DNA of 64,000 bases from Steromphala cineraria (lineage: Eukaryota > Mollusca > Gastropoda > Trochida > Trochidae): positions 46,490,500 through 46,554,499 of the forward strand of contig OU744724.1 in the NCBI GenBank assembly GCA_916613615.1. Direction: 5' to 3'. Below, one piece after another: positions 23,101-34,532 of the stretch. The translations under genes were made by a program, and so were the position numbers. Position 1 is the stretch's first letter, and each line of letters starts with the position of its first letter. The notes under the pieces were generated by a model that was not told the DNA's origin, ran no database searches, and saw only the letters and a list, made by a program, of their open reading frames with translations.

Positions 23101-24206
23101 GTGAGTGTCTGCCTCTATCTTCATCATCTTCAATTCTTTACCTTCTTTAACTTGCTCAGTATTATTCAGACCATCTAAGAACGCGCCTAATAGAATTTCC
23201 TTGAAGATGCTGTTAATCCTAAGTGGATGATTTTCAAGCAGAGTGAAGCATGTTTCTTAACATGACATTGCACGTTTACATGACTGTTATTTTCAAAACT
23301 GGCTTGTGGGCACATGGTGGTATGAGGAAGTTTTCCTGATTTTAGTTGCTTCACTTACATCCTCTATTGGGTATTAAAAATAAGGATTTAAAGAAAACTG
23401 CCATGAAGAGTCAGTTATGAGAGTGTGTGACCAAATTAGAAAAATACAAAATATCTTATTACATATAAGTTCAAATAAATAAATAAATGTCAAATTTACA
23501 ATTAAAAAATCATTGTTTTATACGGGTGAAGCAGGCTATTTCTCACAGACTTAAAGGGGGACTGAAATGGTCTATGGCCACTTTCGGGATTCATTAAGAG
23601 CGGCATGTAATTTGAATCAGAGTCAATTTAGAATTTCGAAATCGGACGGCAACTTGCCTAAATACGGGTTTTAAAATACACTGCCTAATTAGCCCCGGCG
23701 AACAGAATCTGTGGTCACTAAAGCGTGTCCCGAACGTGTCTACCTACTGTGACGTAGCAGTAGGCGAGTAGTTTCACCTAATGATCATGTTTCAACGGGA
23801 AATGACACCTTTTTAATCATTCATTTAACATACAAATATTCATAATAAACACTCAATTTTTGTATATTCCGAAAGCTTAGTTTTCCCACGACTCAATAAC
23901 GATTTATTCAAGCCAATAATTATTGTTTAAACATATAGTATCATATATTTCAAAACTCTATCAAATGACGCAAAACGGCGACTGCCTCGTTAAATTGGCG
24001 CCGTTATGGCTAGACATGTCCGTTTTAAGTGATAATCTGATGGTCTGTTGTTTGCTGAATCTTACATAACATACACTGACTATTATTTCCGACGGTGACA
24101 AATAACAAATCGTTTATATTTTCAGTGAACAAACCAAATATTTTCCACAATCTGATACCTAAAATGAGTTTATTGCAATATAAAGATATGTTAAACGGTG
24201 GATAAT
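23101..24206. other. Start of intron 23101-33365; no gene seen
   Basis: AT-rich intron sequence. From about 23560 the texture changes (TTAAAGGGGGACTGAAATGG onward, more GC, CGCC-rich), suggesting an unclassified repeat reaching to the family B element. No ORF with a motif. Confidence 0.4.
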
Positions 24207-25655
24207 TAGCAGCCCCGTCCTAAGGACGGGGCTGCTATCAGGTTTTGTGCAGTTTCCGCCGCGTCCGCCGCGCACATACTAATGGCTATAACCTTTTTCT
24301 ACTAAGCTTTCCAGAACTTGTATTCATAACTTACTGCTTATACCTCGGGGGAACGATTTTGACATGTTCACTTTCAAGTTCAAAGGTCAAGGTCACGAGC
24401 TATAAAATCACTAAAAAATTCCTTGTAAACGCGATAACTTGAAAAGTTTTTGTGCTATGAAGCTCTTACTTGGTATATATCATCCTTGGAAGAGTAAATT
24501 TGAAAAGGTTTTCGCTACAATCTGTTCAAGGTCAAGGTCACAGCAAGGTCACGACTTAAGCATGTTTTTTGTGAAAATGCTTTATTTTAACTATGAACAC
24601 TTTTAATCAATAGATGATTGTTATACTCAATGAAAAGTGTTCATAGATTGTGTAACCTTGAAGGTCAAAGGTCAAGGTCATGAGATTTGTGTTATTTAAA
24701 TGTGCAACTAATTTGGATATAACTTTATCCCATTAAGCTCTTCAGAACTCATTAACATGTATAAGTGTTTACACCTCTGGGGACTTAGAATTACATGTTC
24801 ACTTTCAAGGTCAAAGGTCAAGGTCACGAAATATAAAATCACTCAAAAATTCCTTGTAAACGCGATTACTTGAAAAAACTTTGTGCTATGAAGCTCTTTC
24901 TTGGTATATATCATCCTTGGAAGAGTAAAAAAATTTGAAAAGGTTTTCGCTACAATCCTCCAAGGTCAAGGTCACAGCAAAGTCACGACTTTAGCATGGT
25001 TTTGCGGAAATGCTTTATTTTAACTATGAACACTTTTAATCAATATAAGATTATTATACTCAATAAAGAGTGTTCATTGATCGTGTAACCTTGAAGGTCA
25101 AAGGTCAAGGTCATGACATTTGTGTTATTACAATGTGCAACTAATTTGGATATAACTTAATCCCGTTAAGCTTTTCAGAACTCATAAACATGTGTAATTG
25201 TTTACACCTCTGGGGATTTAAAATGACATGTTCACTTTCAAGGTCAAAGGTCAAGGTCATGAGCTATAAAATCACAAAAAAATTCCTTGTAAACGCGTTA
25301 ACTTAATTGAAAAGTTTTTGTGCTATGAAGTTTAAATTTTGTATATATTATCTCTTGAGAAGTACAAAATTTTGGAAAGGTTTTGGGTACGAACTGTCAA
25401 AGGTCAAGGTCACAGCAAGGTCAACAAATATTCAGAAAATGGATTATTTTAACTTTAAACACTTTAATTCGATACATTAATGTTATTTTCAATGAAATGT
25501 GTTCATTGATTGCGTGACCTTGAGTGTCAAACGTCAAGGTCACAAGAAAATGCCCAATATGCTGAGGCTTGTAGAAGGCGGAACAGGGTAAGGCGAAACC
25601 CCAAGTTTCGGGGCTGCTCTGTTTTTGCGGTGTCCCGCAAACACTAATCTAGTTT
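24207..25655. repeat. Family B tandem-cored element with terminal hairpin
   Basis: Begins with a perfect 13-bp-arm hairpin, AGCAGCCCCGTCC-TAA-GGACGGGGCTGCT (24208-24236). About three and a half units of roughly 420-430 bp follow, each containing AAGGTCAAAGGTCAAGGTCA and CCTTGTAAACGCGATAACTT. It ends with GGGGCTGCTCTGTTTTTGCG and then AATCTAG|TTTT (about 25652). There is no ORF. Another copy starts at the window's right edge (63965). The structure (hairpin, tandem core, TCTAG|TT end) resembles non-autonomous Helentron-like elements. Confidence 0.8.
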
Positions 25656-25722
25656 TACCATAGTGGTTTGAAAGGAATGGAAAAGTGTGAATTATAGGTC
25701 AGGTTATATGTTATTTATTATA

Positions 25723-26880
25723 TTTTTAGCTCATCAGGTCTGAAAGACCCAATGGGCTTATGGCATGGCATGGCGTCCGGCGTCCGTCCGTCCATCCGTC
25801 CGTCCGTCCATCCGTAAACTTTTCACATTTACGACTTCTTCTCCAGAACCAATGACTCTAGAGAGCTCAAATTTAATGTGGAGACTCCTTGGCAATTGGG
25901 GATTCTAAATTGTAGATTTCATGACCTCATGACCCCAAATGGGGTCACAGGGGTCAAAACCAAAAAAACTATTTTCATCTTCTTCTCCAGTTCCAAAAGG
26001 TCTAGAGAGCTGAAAAGTTGTGTGTAGACTCCTTGGCCAATGAGGATTTTAAATTGTAGATTTCATGACCTCATGACCCCAATTGGGGTCACAGGGGTCA
26101 AAACCTTAAAAACCTATTTTCATCTTCTTCTCCAGTTCCAAAAGGTCTAGAGAGCTGAAAAGTTGTATGTAGACTCCTTGGCCAATGAGGATTCTAAATT
26201 GTAGATTTCATGACCTCATGACCCCAATTGGGGTCACAGGGGTCAAAACCTTAAAAACCTATTTTCATCTTCTTCTCCAGTTCCAAAAGGTCTAGAGAGC
26301 TGAAAAATTGTGTGTAGATTCCTTGGCCAATGAGGATTCTAAATTGTAGATTTCATGACCTCATGACCCCAATTGGGGTCACAGGGGTCAAAACCTTAAA
26401 AACCTATTTTCATCTTCTTCTCCAGTTCCAAAAGGTCTAGAGAGCTAAAAAGTTGTGTGTAGACTCCTTGGCCAATGAGGATTCTAAATTTTAGGTTTGG
26501 TTACCCCTTGACCCCAATTGGGGTCACAGGGGTCAAAGCCTTAAAAACATATTTTACTCCTTCTTCTCCAGTTTCAAAATGTCTAGAGAGCTGAAAGTTG
26601 TGTGTAGACTCCTGGGCAAATGGGAATTCTAAATTTTAGGTTTGGTGACCCCATGACCCCAAATGGGGTCACAGGGGTCACAACCTTCAAAACCTATTTT
26701 CATCTTCTCCTCCAGTTCCAAATGGTCTAGAGAGCTAAAAAGTTGTGTGTAGACTCCTTCGCCAATGGGGATTCAAACTTGTAGATTTTGTGACCCAATG
26801 ACCCGAAATGGGGTCACAGGGGTCAAAATCTTTTTCCATCAAAAGTCTGATGAGCTACAGAGCCCATGGCTCTATTTTTT
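25723..26880. repeat. Family A tandem-cored element, copy 2 (both ends present)
   Basis: Starts TTTTTAGCTCATCAGGTCTG, followed by a CGTCCGTCCGTCC simple repeat. About seven monomers with spacing 145,145,145,146,144 bp (measured at TTCTCCAG) follow. It ends TGATGAGCTACAGAGCCCAT then GGCTCTATTTTTT. The outer 8 bp of the two ends are inverted (AGCTCATC / GATGAGCT), and a 3' hairpin AGAGCC-CAT-GGCTCT sits just inside the end. Non-coding. Confidence 0.9.
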
Positions 26881-26889
26881 CTCCTATGA

Positions 26890-27400
26890 AAAGATAGGCG
26901 CCACCGTGGATAATCTATAGTACGTTATGATCAATCTCCGTAGTTTTTACAACACATATCAATAATAAAATAGTTAAACATTATTTACCAATGGTTGATC
27001 TATTCAATATATATAAGATTTCAATTCGTATTGAAAATAAAACAATATTATTTTTTGGATCACACTGTTTTGCATATAACATTCCGTATAATGATACAGT
27101 CACATCCATCAAAGTGATTCCAACAACAAAAGTAGTACAGAGTATTTCTTAGATATAGTCGTACTTGCTTCTGGCCTTCTTTTATAAATCAGAATTTAAC
27201 ACATAAATCGTTTGGTTTGAAGTAGGTTTGTCTCCAGACATTATGGTAGATACGCAAATGGAGACAGCCCAGGTGGGCGGGGTGTCACGCTCTAATGAGT
27301 TTTCAAAACGTTCGCCTGTTAATTTCGGCGGCGTTCTAAAACCGGGTATAAAATGCTGATTAAAAGCCTAATTTATGTGTGTATTGTCTCAATTATATGC
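26890..27400. other. Intron sequence, nothing recognised
   Basis: Mixed AT-rich sequence with a GC-richer patch (27265-27350). No ORF or repeat structure is supported. Confidence 0.35.
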
Positions 27401-28010
27401 TCATTGCATTCTCATAGATAATAATTTGAGATATTGATATATTATTCTTAGAAAAAGTACATTGCATAACCTCTTTAACATTCCCTTGGAGATACTAACG
27501 TAGGCACAAACTAGGAACGATATTAAAAGTGAATGTCCGGAATAGAGATCTGCATCGAGTCCTGCCCTTTGAAGGGTGATGTGCAGGTGATCTAAGAACA
27601 TCACCCAAGTGATTGGTCAACTGGCTTGGTCTACAAACAGGGCTTCACATTGTCTAGCACCTTGAGCATGTCTTGTGCTCACAAATTTTGACATACTCAT
27701 GTGGGGACATACGAGCAGTTGTGTTGCAAAGATGCTAGGGATAAGTTTTTGCTTTCAGTCGCAAGGTAAAAGTTTTTTGGGAATGACCCAACTGCCCATC
27801 ACCTACACACACATTCTGGTCAGCTTTGAACTTGCCAAAAATATGTAAATTCCCAGCAGCGGAGAAAGCCAAAGAAAGTCACGCAGCACATTGTTTCCAT
27901 CAACAAATCTATATATGGTCCGACGATGCTGGATCTGAGCTCATTAATAGCTTTTGATAGTGTAGGAAAGGGAATTACCGAGAACGAAAAGAAAACAAAA
28001 GAATGCAAAG
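27401..28010 (-). pseudogene. Tyrosine recombinase remnant (DIRS/Ngaro-like C-terminal half)
   Basis: On the - strand, the frame ending at 27820 reads METMCCVTFFGFLRCWEFT, the stretch around the first catalytic Arg in YRs of DIRS-like retroelements (typical F-F-G-F-L-R-x-x-E-F-T). Further on, LHITLQRAGLDADLYSGHSL (about 27590-27520) matches the H-x-x-R region, but the Arg is replaced and the following helix is shifted out of frame. Stops lie between the two blocks. It is an inactive fragment. A distinct N-terminal YR fragment lies at 29940-30128; whether they belong together is unclear. Confidence 0.55.
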
Positions 28011-28059
28011 AAGGGTTCCGTGCTGCAACAGCACAAACAAGACCTTCTACTTGTGAGGT

Positions 28060-28770
28060 ATGAGGACAGAAAATCAGTCTTGCTTATGTCAACGAAGATG
28101 CAGAAGCTATTGACATGGGCAAGAAGAACAGGGTGACTGGACAACCAAAAACAAAACCTTGTATTGTGCATGAGTACATGGGGGGTGTCGATTGTGCTGA
28201 TCAAATGTTGTTGAACACTCCGTTCAAACTGAAAACTCTAAAGTGCTGGAAGCGTGTGTGTGGTTTCATATCCTCAACGTTGCTCTTTTGAACACCTACG
28301 TTCTGTACAAAGAACTTTCAAGAGATAAAACTTTGAAGACAAGCCGTCAATTCAGGAAAGAAGTTGCTCAACACATTATAACCTTTGTGGACACAGACAT
28401 GGTTGCAAGTCTGCGCAGGCGCCCTCGGGGTCGGCCAAGTTCAAGCGACGGTAGTATTATACGTCTTCATGGTCGTCGCTTTCCGTCAAAGATCGAGCAT
28501 GTCAGAAGGAAGAAGAATTTATCACGTGCCTGTGTTGTATGTGCAAAAGCCAGACGTGAACTTCAGCGACGAGCAGCGCAAGCTATCAACCAGGCAGTTC
28601 GAAAGAAGAAAAGAATAGGAAAAGAATCTTCATTCGAATGTGTAGAATGCAGTGTCTATCTGTGTGTAAGACCATGTTTCCAACTATGCCACATATCACG
28701 AGATTACTGTAAAGCTTACATCAGTCTCAAAGAGGAAGATAATGATAATGGACAGGAAGAAGATAATTGA
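28060..28770 (+). pseudogene. piggyBac transposase, C-terminal half (frameshifted)
   Basis: About 28108-28250 reads VHEYMGGVDCADQM, the piggyBac core around a catalytic Asp, then LKTLKCWKR. A frameshift near 28256 leads into VWFHILNVALLNTYVLYKEL in the frame of 28243-28770. The C-terminus has FPSKIEHVRRKKNLSRACVV and FECVECSVYLCVRPCFQLCH, the cysteine-rich zinc-binding tail of PGBD4-like piggyBac proteins. The N-terminal half is not upstream. Instead, matching N-terminal and middle pieces lie further on in the opposite orientation (28823-29603), so this half has been inverted. Inactive. Confidence 0.8.
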
Positions 28771-28822
28771 AGAAAGAAGAAAGAGGCGGTCAGTGTACTC
28801 TCAAACTCATTAGGTTCCAAAA

Positions 28823-29010
28823 GATTGTTCTACGCATCTTCGTTGACATGAGCAAGACTGATTTTCTGTCCCTATACCTGACAAGTAGATGGGTTCAGTG
28901 CTGCAACAGCACAATCAAGACCTTCTTTGCATTCTTTTGTTTCTTTTCCTTTTCTGGGAAATTCCTTTACGACTATCTCTCAACGATCCCATCGACCCAA
29001 AACCCAAAAA
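28823..29010 (-). pseudogene. piggyBac transposase, middle fragment, inverted relative to C-terminus
   Basis: On the - strand this reads RYRDRKSVLLMSTKM, the segment before the piggyBac catalytic core, with a stop in frame. Its DNA is the reverse complement of about 27965-28095, so the same piggyBac segment occurs twice in opposite orientations around the C-terminal half. Confidence 0.65.
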
Positions 29011-29204
29011 GTTTATGTACAATGTAACAGATGAATAAAAATTGTCCATATAAACATGATATCCTTTGCAGAAATTATCCTTGACCAAATCATACGTTTT
29101 CCCACCTAAAGAAACGTCTCAATAGGGGGGAAAAACCTAACCGTCATATTTTTTGTGAAAATATATATTGGTTTCTGTTGCCATCATTCCATAGTCCTCT
29201 TCAT

Positions 29205-29603
29205 TTATGAACAGGTCGAAATAGTCAATAGGTTGTGGTTTCTCTCAACTGTCCAACTCAGTCTTGCCACTGAAAGGCAAATCAATACGTCCACTAGCCT
29301 CGACCGTTCCTTCCATTTGGACTTGAAATCACCCTCTTCTGTATAATGTGTTTCCATATCATTGTATTGCTCATCAATGCCACTGAACTCATCTTCTGTG
29401 GAAGTACCACCAACCCTAGTAGCTCCGCCCGTAGCAGCTAGTATATTTCTTACACTGTTTCTTATATCTGGATCACTGTCCATGTTCGATACCAATCCGT
29501 CACTCTCACTCTCACTATTACTGCTTTCATCAGTAGTCTCCATATCAGAAGCTTCATCAGCATGGACTTCGGCAATAAACTCGTCGTTGCAAGAAAATGG
29601 CAC
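29205..29603 (-). pseudogene. piggyBac transposase, acidic N-terminal fragment
   Basis: The - strand ORF carries a Ser/Glu/Asp-rich stretch (EASDMETTDESSNSESESDG, then DEFSGIDEQYNDMETHYTEE) typical of the poorly conserved acidic N-terminus of piggyBac transposases, ending in basic WKERSRLVDVL. It points towards the middle fragment at 28823-29010 on the same strand. The family assignment comes mostly from that context, because acidic stretches alone are weak evidence. Confidence 0.5.
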
Positions 29604-29637
29604 CTTAAAACTCTTTTCTTCTAGGTTTTCGTCATGG

Positions 29638-29856
29638 CATCCCCTAAATCATCTGTAATTGATTGAAAAAGATTTAGACATATGCAAGAAAGAATGACAA
29701 CTCAAGAGAATTTTACAGAGAAATCCAATGTGATCTTCATGGACATTCATTGGCCATCATTCAAAAGCATTTGAAACAATTTTACCATCGACACTGACGG
29801 CGCCAAAGGCCATGTAAAATTTACATTTGGACGTGTTCTAACTGTCCCGGCTAGAT
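29638..29856. repeat. piggyBac-linked repeat segment, copy 1
   Basis: ATCATCTGTAATTGATTGAA to TCTAACTGTCCCGGCTA is repeated with few changes at 46240-46456, in both cases next to the same piggyBac remnant. It is likely the 5' non-coding end of that element. Confidence 0.75.
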
Positions 29857-29939
29857 ATCCGAAAACCAAAAATACACAGCATCAGGTCTCCTAGACATAT
29901 TATCCAAACTGAGCACATGAATGGTTTGTGCCCTTAGGG

Positions 29940-30128
29940 CTATAGAAAGAGCACAACTGAAACATCCCAAGTAAATCTATATCTGGGTCTCGAGGGTGTT
30001 GCTGCCTGCAGCCCCTTCATGAATCTAGGTATAATGCTTAACTCCTGGCACCACTTATTATTCAAAAGTTTAAAGGTCTCAATTGTGTTAAATTCATTCA
30101 TAGGCCTGAGGATGAACTTAAACTTCAT
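29940..30128 (-). pseudogene. Tyrosine recombinase N-terminal fragment
   Basis: The - strand frame contains IIPRFMKGLQAATPSRPRYR and FTWDVSVVLFL. The pattern (M-K-G-x-x-x-x-x-P-x-x-P-R-Y-x-x-T-W-D-V-S-x-V-L) is typical of the core-binding part of YRs from DIRS-like elements. No catalytic residues are included. Inactive fragment. Confidence 0.5.
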
Positions 30129-30288
30129 GTACTCTTTGAGCTACAAAACATAAAAATATGAATAAGTTGCTTAAAATTTGATATGCTGAAATTAACAATT
30201 CTTTTGGAAAAAATAGCAAATTTGTAATAATCAATGTTTGAATGATTATTTAAAGAAATTAATGATGTAGTAATGAACACATCATTAC

Positions 30289-32594
30289 CTGGGTTGAAAG
30301 TGATAGTAAATGTCCACCAGCAAGTCATCTGGAGACAGAGGAAGGGACTTCACTGCATCTGATGCACATACATATGCCAGATGACTGATACAGCCGTTGT
30401 TGTAGGCTGCAGGTTGTGATTCCTTCACCCTGCTCATCACTGAGTTCTTCCTGCCCATCATGACATTACAGTTGTAGCTGGTGAAAGAGACCAGGTTGTC
30501 GTAGGACAATCCTCTTGATCTGAAAGAAAAAAATAATTTATATATGGAATAAACAAGGCAAAAGTGAGCGCAGCTCACATACCCCCGCCTGTAGTTTGAC
30601 CGCCTTTCTTTGACGAAAATAGTGAAAAGTCATATGTTCTGATAAGTCCTAGGATTGTTACCGTATTTTTCCATCACATGATATAGAAAATAGCATTAAA
30701 ATTTGAATAGGTGGGAACTGGTATAACTATGATAATAAATGTTTTTCAACAAACTCTCACCTTCCATTCAGTTCCATGTAGGTCAATTTATATTCCAATA
30801 TATGTATTCTTTGCAGTGGTATCAACATTCCAATATATGTATTCTTTGCAGTGGTAACAATATCAGTCATGTTCTATGTTCATACAGTGTCCATATGAGT
30901 ATCACAATAGGTCACAATCCCTTTCTTTTGGTTACTTCCCAAAAGATAACTTGAAGGCAAAACAGTCAAATTTACAATGTTTATACGCTATGTGTTTGTC
31001 ATTAGGAAATATATTTATAAGCTTGATCCTCAACCTACTGTTTTCGGACTGTTTTGGTTCAAAATTTCAAAAATTATTTGAACTTTGGAATTTAAACCCC
31101 TAAAAGGCACAACAGCATCATATAGGTTACTGCCATACCAAGTTTGAAAATTCCAAGTGATATAGTTTTTAAATTATGATCTGGAAACGACACAAAGTCC
31201 GAATATCTGACCGTTTTTGGTCAAAATTTCAAAAATTATTTGAACGTTGGAAGTGAAACCCCTAAAAGGCACAACAGCATCATATAGGCTACTGCCATAC
31301 CAAATTTGAAGTTTGTAAGTGGTATAGTTTTAGAGTAATGCTCCGGAAATGATTTAGGACGCACGGACACATGGAAGGACACGCGGAGCGCTATATACCC
31401 CCGACTACGTCGTAGCGGGGGTATAAAAAGGGATGATATTAGATATTATTATTAATAATTTAAGTGATTTTATATGATTATTTCATGATATTAAAAGAAT
31501 CATAAAAGTGTGCCGTCTTAAAATTAGATCAGTACCTCAAACTTTCTGTCATGGTGTCAAAGATGGCACTGGCAGTAGAAATATTACAAACTGGTACGTC
31601 AACAAGACAGGTTACAGCTTGTCAAAGTTTGGCATCAAAAGTTCTTGATAAGATAACAAGCAACTTGTCTCCTCCTCGGTCATTGCTCTCATCTATTAGA
31701 ATAGAGTAAGGCTGGCTTGTACATTGGCTGGTTACCTCTTTATCTTTATGCCCACAATGGCATCTTTAATCAATCGTGTTGTCTTTGTTCTTGAACAAGT
31801 AAACTTAGTGGCAAGATCAGGATCATTCACAGCTTGTCACATGAAATTTCTCTCCAAACTAGACAACTGGTCAGCTGCTGCAAAAGCAATATTGTGTTCA
31901 GCAAAAAAGTATGCGAATTTCAGTTCCATCTCTGTTACTTTACTGTTTTCCTTATTTTTTACAAGAAAGCTACCAATCCCCTTTGAAGTTAAAGAAGCCG
32001 AAAGAGTCTTGCAATGTCCTGTTGTACTGGCGTGTTCCTTCAAGTCATAAGATCCACCTGAAATTGAATATGTTCTATAATAAATATATATGCATTAAAA
32101 CATTACCATTCAAAAAGCAGTCAACACTCATTAACAAATAAAAAAAAATGAAATGTGAATAAATTATAGGAAGAAAAGGGATAATTAAAATGTCTATTGT
32201 TAATCATGTCTATAGTTAAATTAAGATTTTTAATTTAATTGTTACTGTATTCAGTAGCCTTAATAAATAAATGACCTATATGCTAGATAAATCGATACAT
32301 TACCAGCCTAAATAAATTAAACTAATTATTAAAATATTACTTATAATGTAAGAAATAAAGGAATGAATGAATAATGAAAGAACTAATTAATATTTACAAA
32401 CCTGGGGCAATACTAAAGCTCTTATTGCATGGTTTACAATGTGCGTGATGTTGAGACACAATAACCCATGGAAATGTTTCTTCGAACTCTTTCTTAAAGT
32501 ATGTTTGCATACTTTTTTTCAATGTTTTCGTTGGAGAAATGGGTCTTTTTTTACCCCTCGTAGCCATGACGATTTCAAAGTGTCTTATCTTCAT
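30289..32594 (-). pseudogene. Spliced hAT/BED-finger transposase gene, dead
   Basis: Three exons on the - strand are supported by splice sites in phase. Exon 1, 32567-32402: QTYFKKEFEETFPWV and then HAHCKPCNKSFSIAP, the start of a BED zinc finger. Exon 2, 32057-31536: GGSYDLKEHASTTGHCKTL completes the C2H2 finger; later segments read SDxxLATKFTCSRTKTT-like and SILIDESNDRGGDKLLVILS sequence. Exon 3, 30519-30289: GLSYDNLVSFTSYNCNVMMG and LPLSPDDLLVDIYYHF. This order fits a BED-finger hAT-like transposase or derived gene. Exon 2 has several in-frame stops (after RNFM, after KIKR, within the DAKL segment), so it is a pseudogene. The C-terminal dimerisation region is absent. A family C element lies in the intron between exons 2 and 3. 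Confidence 0.65.
30565..31425. repeat. Family C tandem-cored element
   Basis: Begins near GCTCACATACCCCCGCC and ends with a hairpin TATACCCCCGACTACG-TCGTAGCGGGGGTATA (31393-31424). Two core units of about 165 bp (about 31030-31190 and 31200-31330) share CCTAAAAGGCACAACAGCAT. It splits the dead hAT gene's intron. Non-coding. Confidence 0.7.
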
Positions 32595-32599
32595 TTTGT

Positions 32600-33365
32600 C
32601 CTTATATATATGTTTTAGAAAGATTTCATTATGAAAACAATCTCAATTTCAAGTAGGCTAACGAATTTGTGAAAGACAGCGGTCGTCTCAAATTGAGTCT
32701 TGACAGCATAAACTCATGATAGATCAGTTCTTCACGTCCATACACTGCCACTATCAATTCATGGATGCTTTAAACGGTTAAATTATTCAGAAAACACATC
32801 AAAATTATTCTATTATTATTATTATTTACTTTTCTACATTTTAATGGATGTTTGAACTTTAATGAAGCTAAAGGTGTGCATCTCTTATTTTGTTTTAAAT
32901 TCTATAGTTGAAAACATTGAGGAATTTTGGGCATCTGTGTCCCATGGACAAAAAAATTCTAGTTCTATGTCAAAACAATAGTTTTTCATAGAAATTAGTT
33001 AAATCCAGTATTGTATATTTGTATTTTTCAGGAGATATCAACAAAATCATGTTCATACTAATTTTGTTGGAAAGTGAAATCTGAACTAATACCTGCGATG
33101 GTCAAATAAACAACGTATAAAGTAAATAATTTTAATTTATCAAAATGCAGCAAATTCTTTAAATTATGTCAGTACACCTTCAAACTTTTGAATACACCTC
33201 CAATTAAAATTCAAGGCTTATGTACAACTTCACTCAAAAAGTTAGTTGGAGCCATGTTAGATCTTTCAAAAACCTCTTCTCTAAAACCAGAGGACAAAAA
33301 ACATTAATATCTGAATAACATCACATTATTGGTTCCATGTGTTTTCTGATATATTTGAATTTCAG
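32600..33365. other. Intron sequence before exon 3; nothing recognised
   Basis: AT-rich DNA ending with a clear acceptor (GAATTTCAG at 33357-33365). No ORF or repeat is supported. Confidence 0.4.
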
Positions 33366-33532
33366 ATCCAAACAGCCATGTGAACTGTATGTGTTGGCAG
33401 TTGATAAGTGTGGCCGCTGGAGTTCTGCCACCTGCTAACACACGTATACACCGTTACCTCCAAGTTCACCTCAAGAAGTGTTCATTAGATGCAACAACAG
33501 AGGAAGGCAAATACGCACGCTTTTGTTTAAAG
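33366..33532 (+). CDS. MyTH4-FERM myosin-like gene, exon 3 of 6 seen (MyTH4)
   Basis: Bounded by acceptor AATTTCAG and donor AAAG|GTACTA. It enters in phase 1 (G|AT = Asp) and leaves in phase 0. It encodes about 56 residues: CMCWQLISVAAGVLPPANTR, then HRYLQVHLKKC and EEGKYARFCLK. The pattern C-W-x-L-x-x-x-x-x-G-x-x-P-P, followed by a Y-L-x-x-H-L helix and a K-Y-A-x-F helix, is the middle-to-late part of MyTH4. The K-Y-A-x-F wording recalls class X-type myosins more than class VII, but this is a weak class argument. Confidence 0.9.
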
Positions 33533-34234
33533 GTACTATTTTTTATCAACTAGTCACAAGTTATAAAATCAATGAAAAAATCATTGTTGTTCTGGATGAG
33601 AAAGTAATGAGTGAGTTTGGGTTTAAACGTGTTGTCAGCAATACTTTTCAGCCCTTAAACACTCTCTAAAGAATGTAGACAGATCAGGCAGAAAAGAATT
33701 GAAAGAAGGAAAAAAAAGCATTGTGAGAAAGAAAAGAATGTATGATAGAAACTGCTATGTGGCAAGGAACTAAACGTGATTACATTTATTTTTATATGAG
33801 TGTCAAAATTGAATAACCAAACAACTAAACGTGATAACACTTATTAACTGACAAAATTACTGATGGAAATGAGAAAGAAACCTAATATGCAAAACCCGAA
33901 TTATTATTTACATTTTTGTCAACTATCTACCACAGAATATACACTCTCGGTAGTACTATCAGAGTACAGTACTATGAACTATCTAAGATTCTTTCTATAA
34001 GATACTAGACTGAAAGTTGAGTTGCCCACAAAGTAATCTAATCAAAATGTTGAGTAAAAAACTATCTAATTCTAACGTGGATCTGACACGTCCTTCCAAC
34101 AGAGACACTCAAGTCAGAAAGCCGCATGTAGCCTGAAATCTATCACTGCCGAGACGCACATGGCCAAATTTCTCGTGCAGTGGTTGCAACTTGAACATAA
34201 CTTCAAAGCTGCGGTCGAGTGATCAGAAATGATG
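33533..34234. other. Intron sequence up to the DIRS element
   Basis: Mostly AT-rich. About 34100-34215 is more gene-like (frame reading SITAETHMAKFLVQWL), possibly a tiny hAT/BED remnant, but too short to call. No target duplication is expected for DIRS insertion. Confidence 0.35.
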
Positions 34235-34253
34235 GATTCTTTTTCAGAAGGGT

Positions 34254-34458
34254 ATCCTCCTTGGGGTACTTACTGCATAAAATCTGTATTTTTGCTATAT
34301 GACAGGTTGTGACTATTTTTTACAATTAAAAAATACCAAAACATCGTTAAAAAACGTGTTCTGTTATCTGTTGTTACCACCCTGCATCCAGCCCTAGCCC
34401 TAGCGGCGTCCTTAGCGACAGGGGCAGATAACTCTAAACCTGCCTCTTATCAATCTGT
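34254..34458. repeat. DIRS left inverted terminal repeat
   Basis: Near-perfect reverse complement of 40502-40706 (205 bp each), e.g. ATCCTCCTTGGGGTACTTAC outside and CCTGCCTCTTATCAATCT inside. The outermost bases (34235-34253, GATTCTTTTTCAGAAGGGT) are not matched in the right repeat but are matched in the internal complementary region. Confidence 0.93.
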
Positions 34459-34532
34459 CATTCAAGACGAACAGACATTCTGTTTTTTCACTGAAGAGTT
34501 TTGTTGTTTTGACAAAGTTTGAAGCTAAGAAA

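Noticed and set aside
24207..25655. CpG-island-like promoter
   Set aside because: The GC-rich part is confined to the element's terminal hairpin and end; the rest is AT-rich repeat.
28243..28770. Intact 175-codon gene of its own
   Set aside because: It starts inside the piggyBac domain after a frameshift; the catalytic segment upstream is in another frame.
34100..34215. Gene-like frame (SITAETHMAKFLVQWL) just before the DIRS element
   Set aside because: Too short and interrupted by a stop; may be a hAT/BED scrap but cannot be supported.
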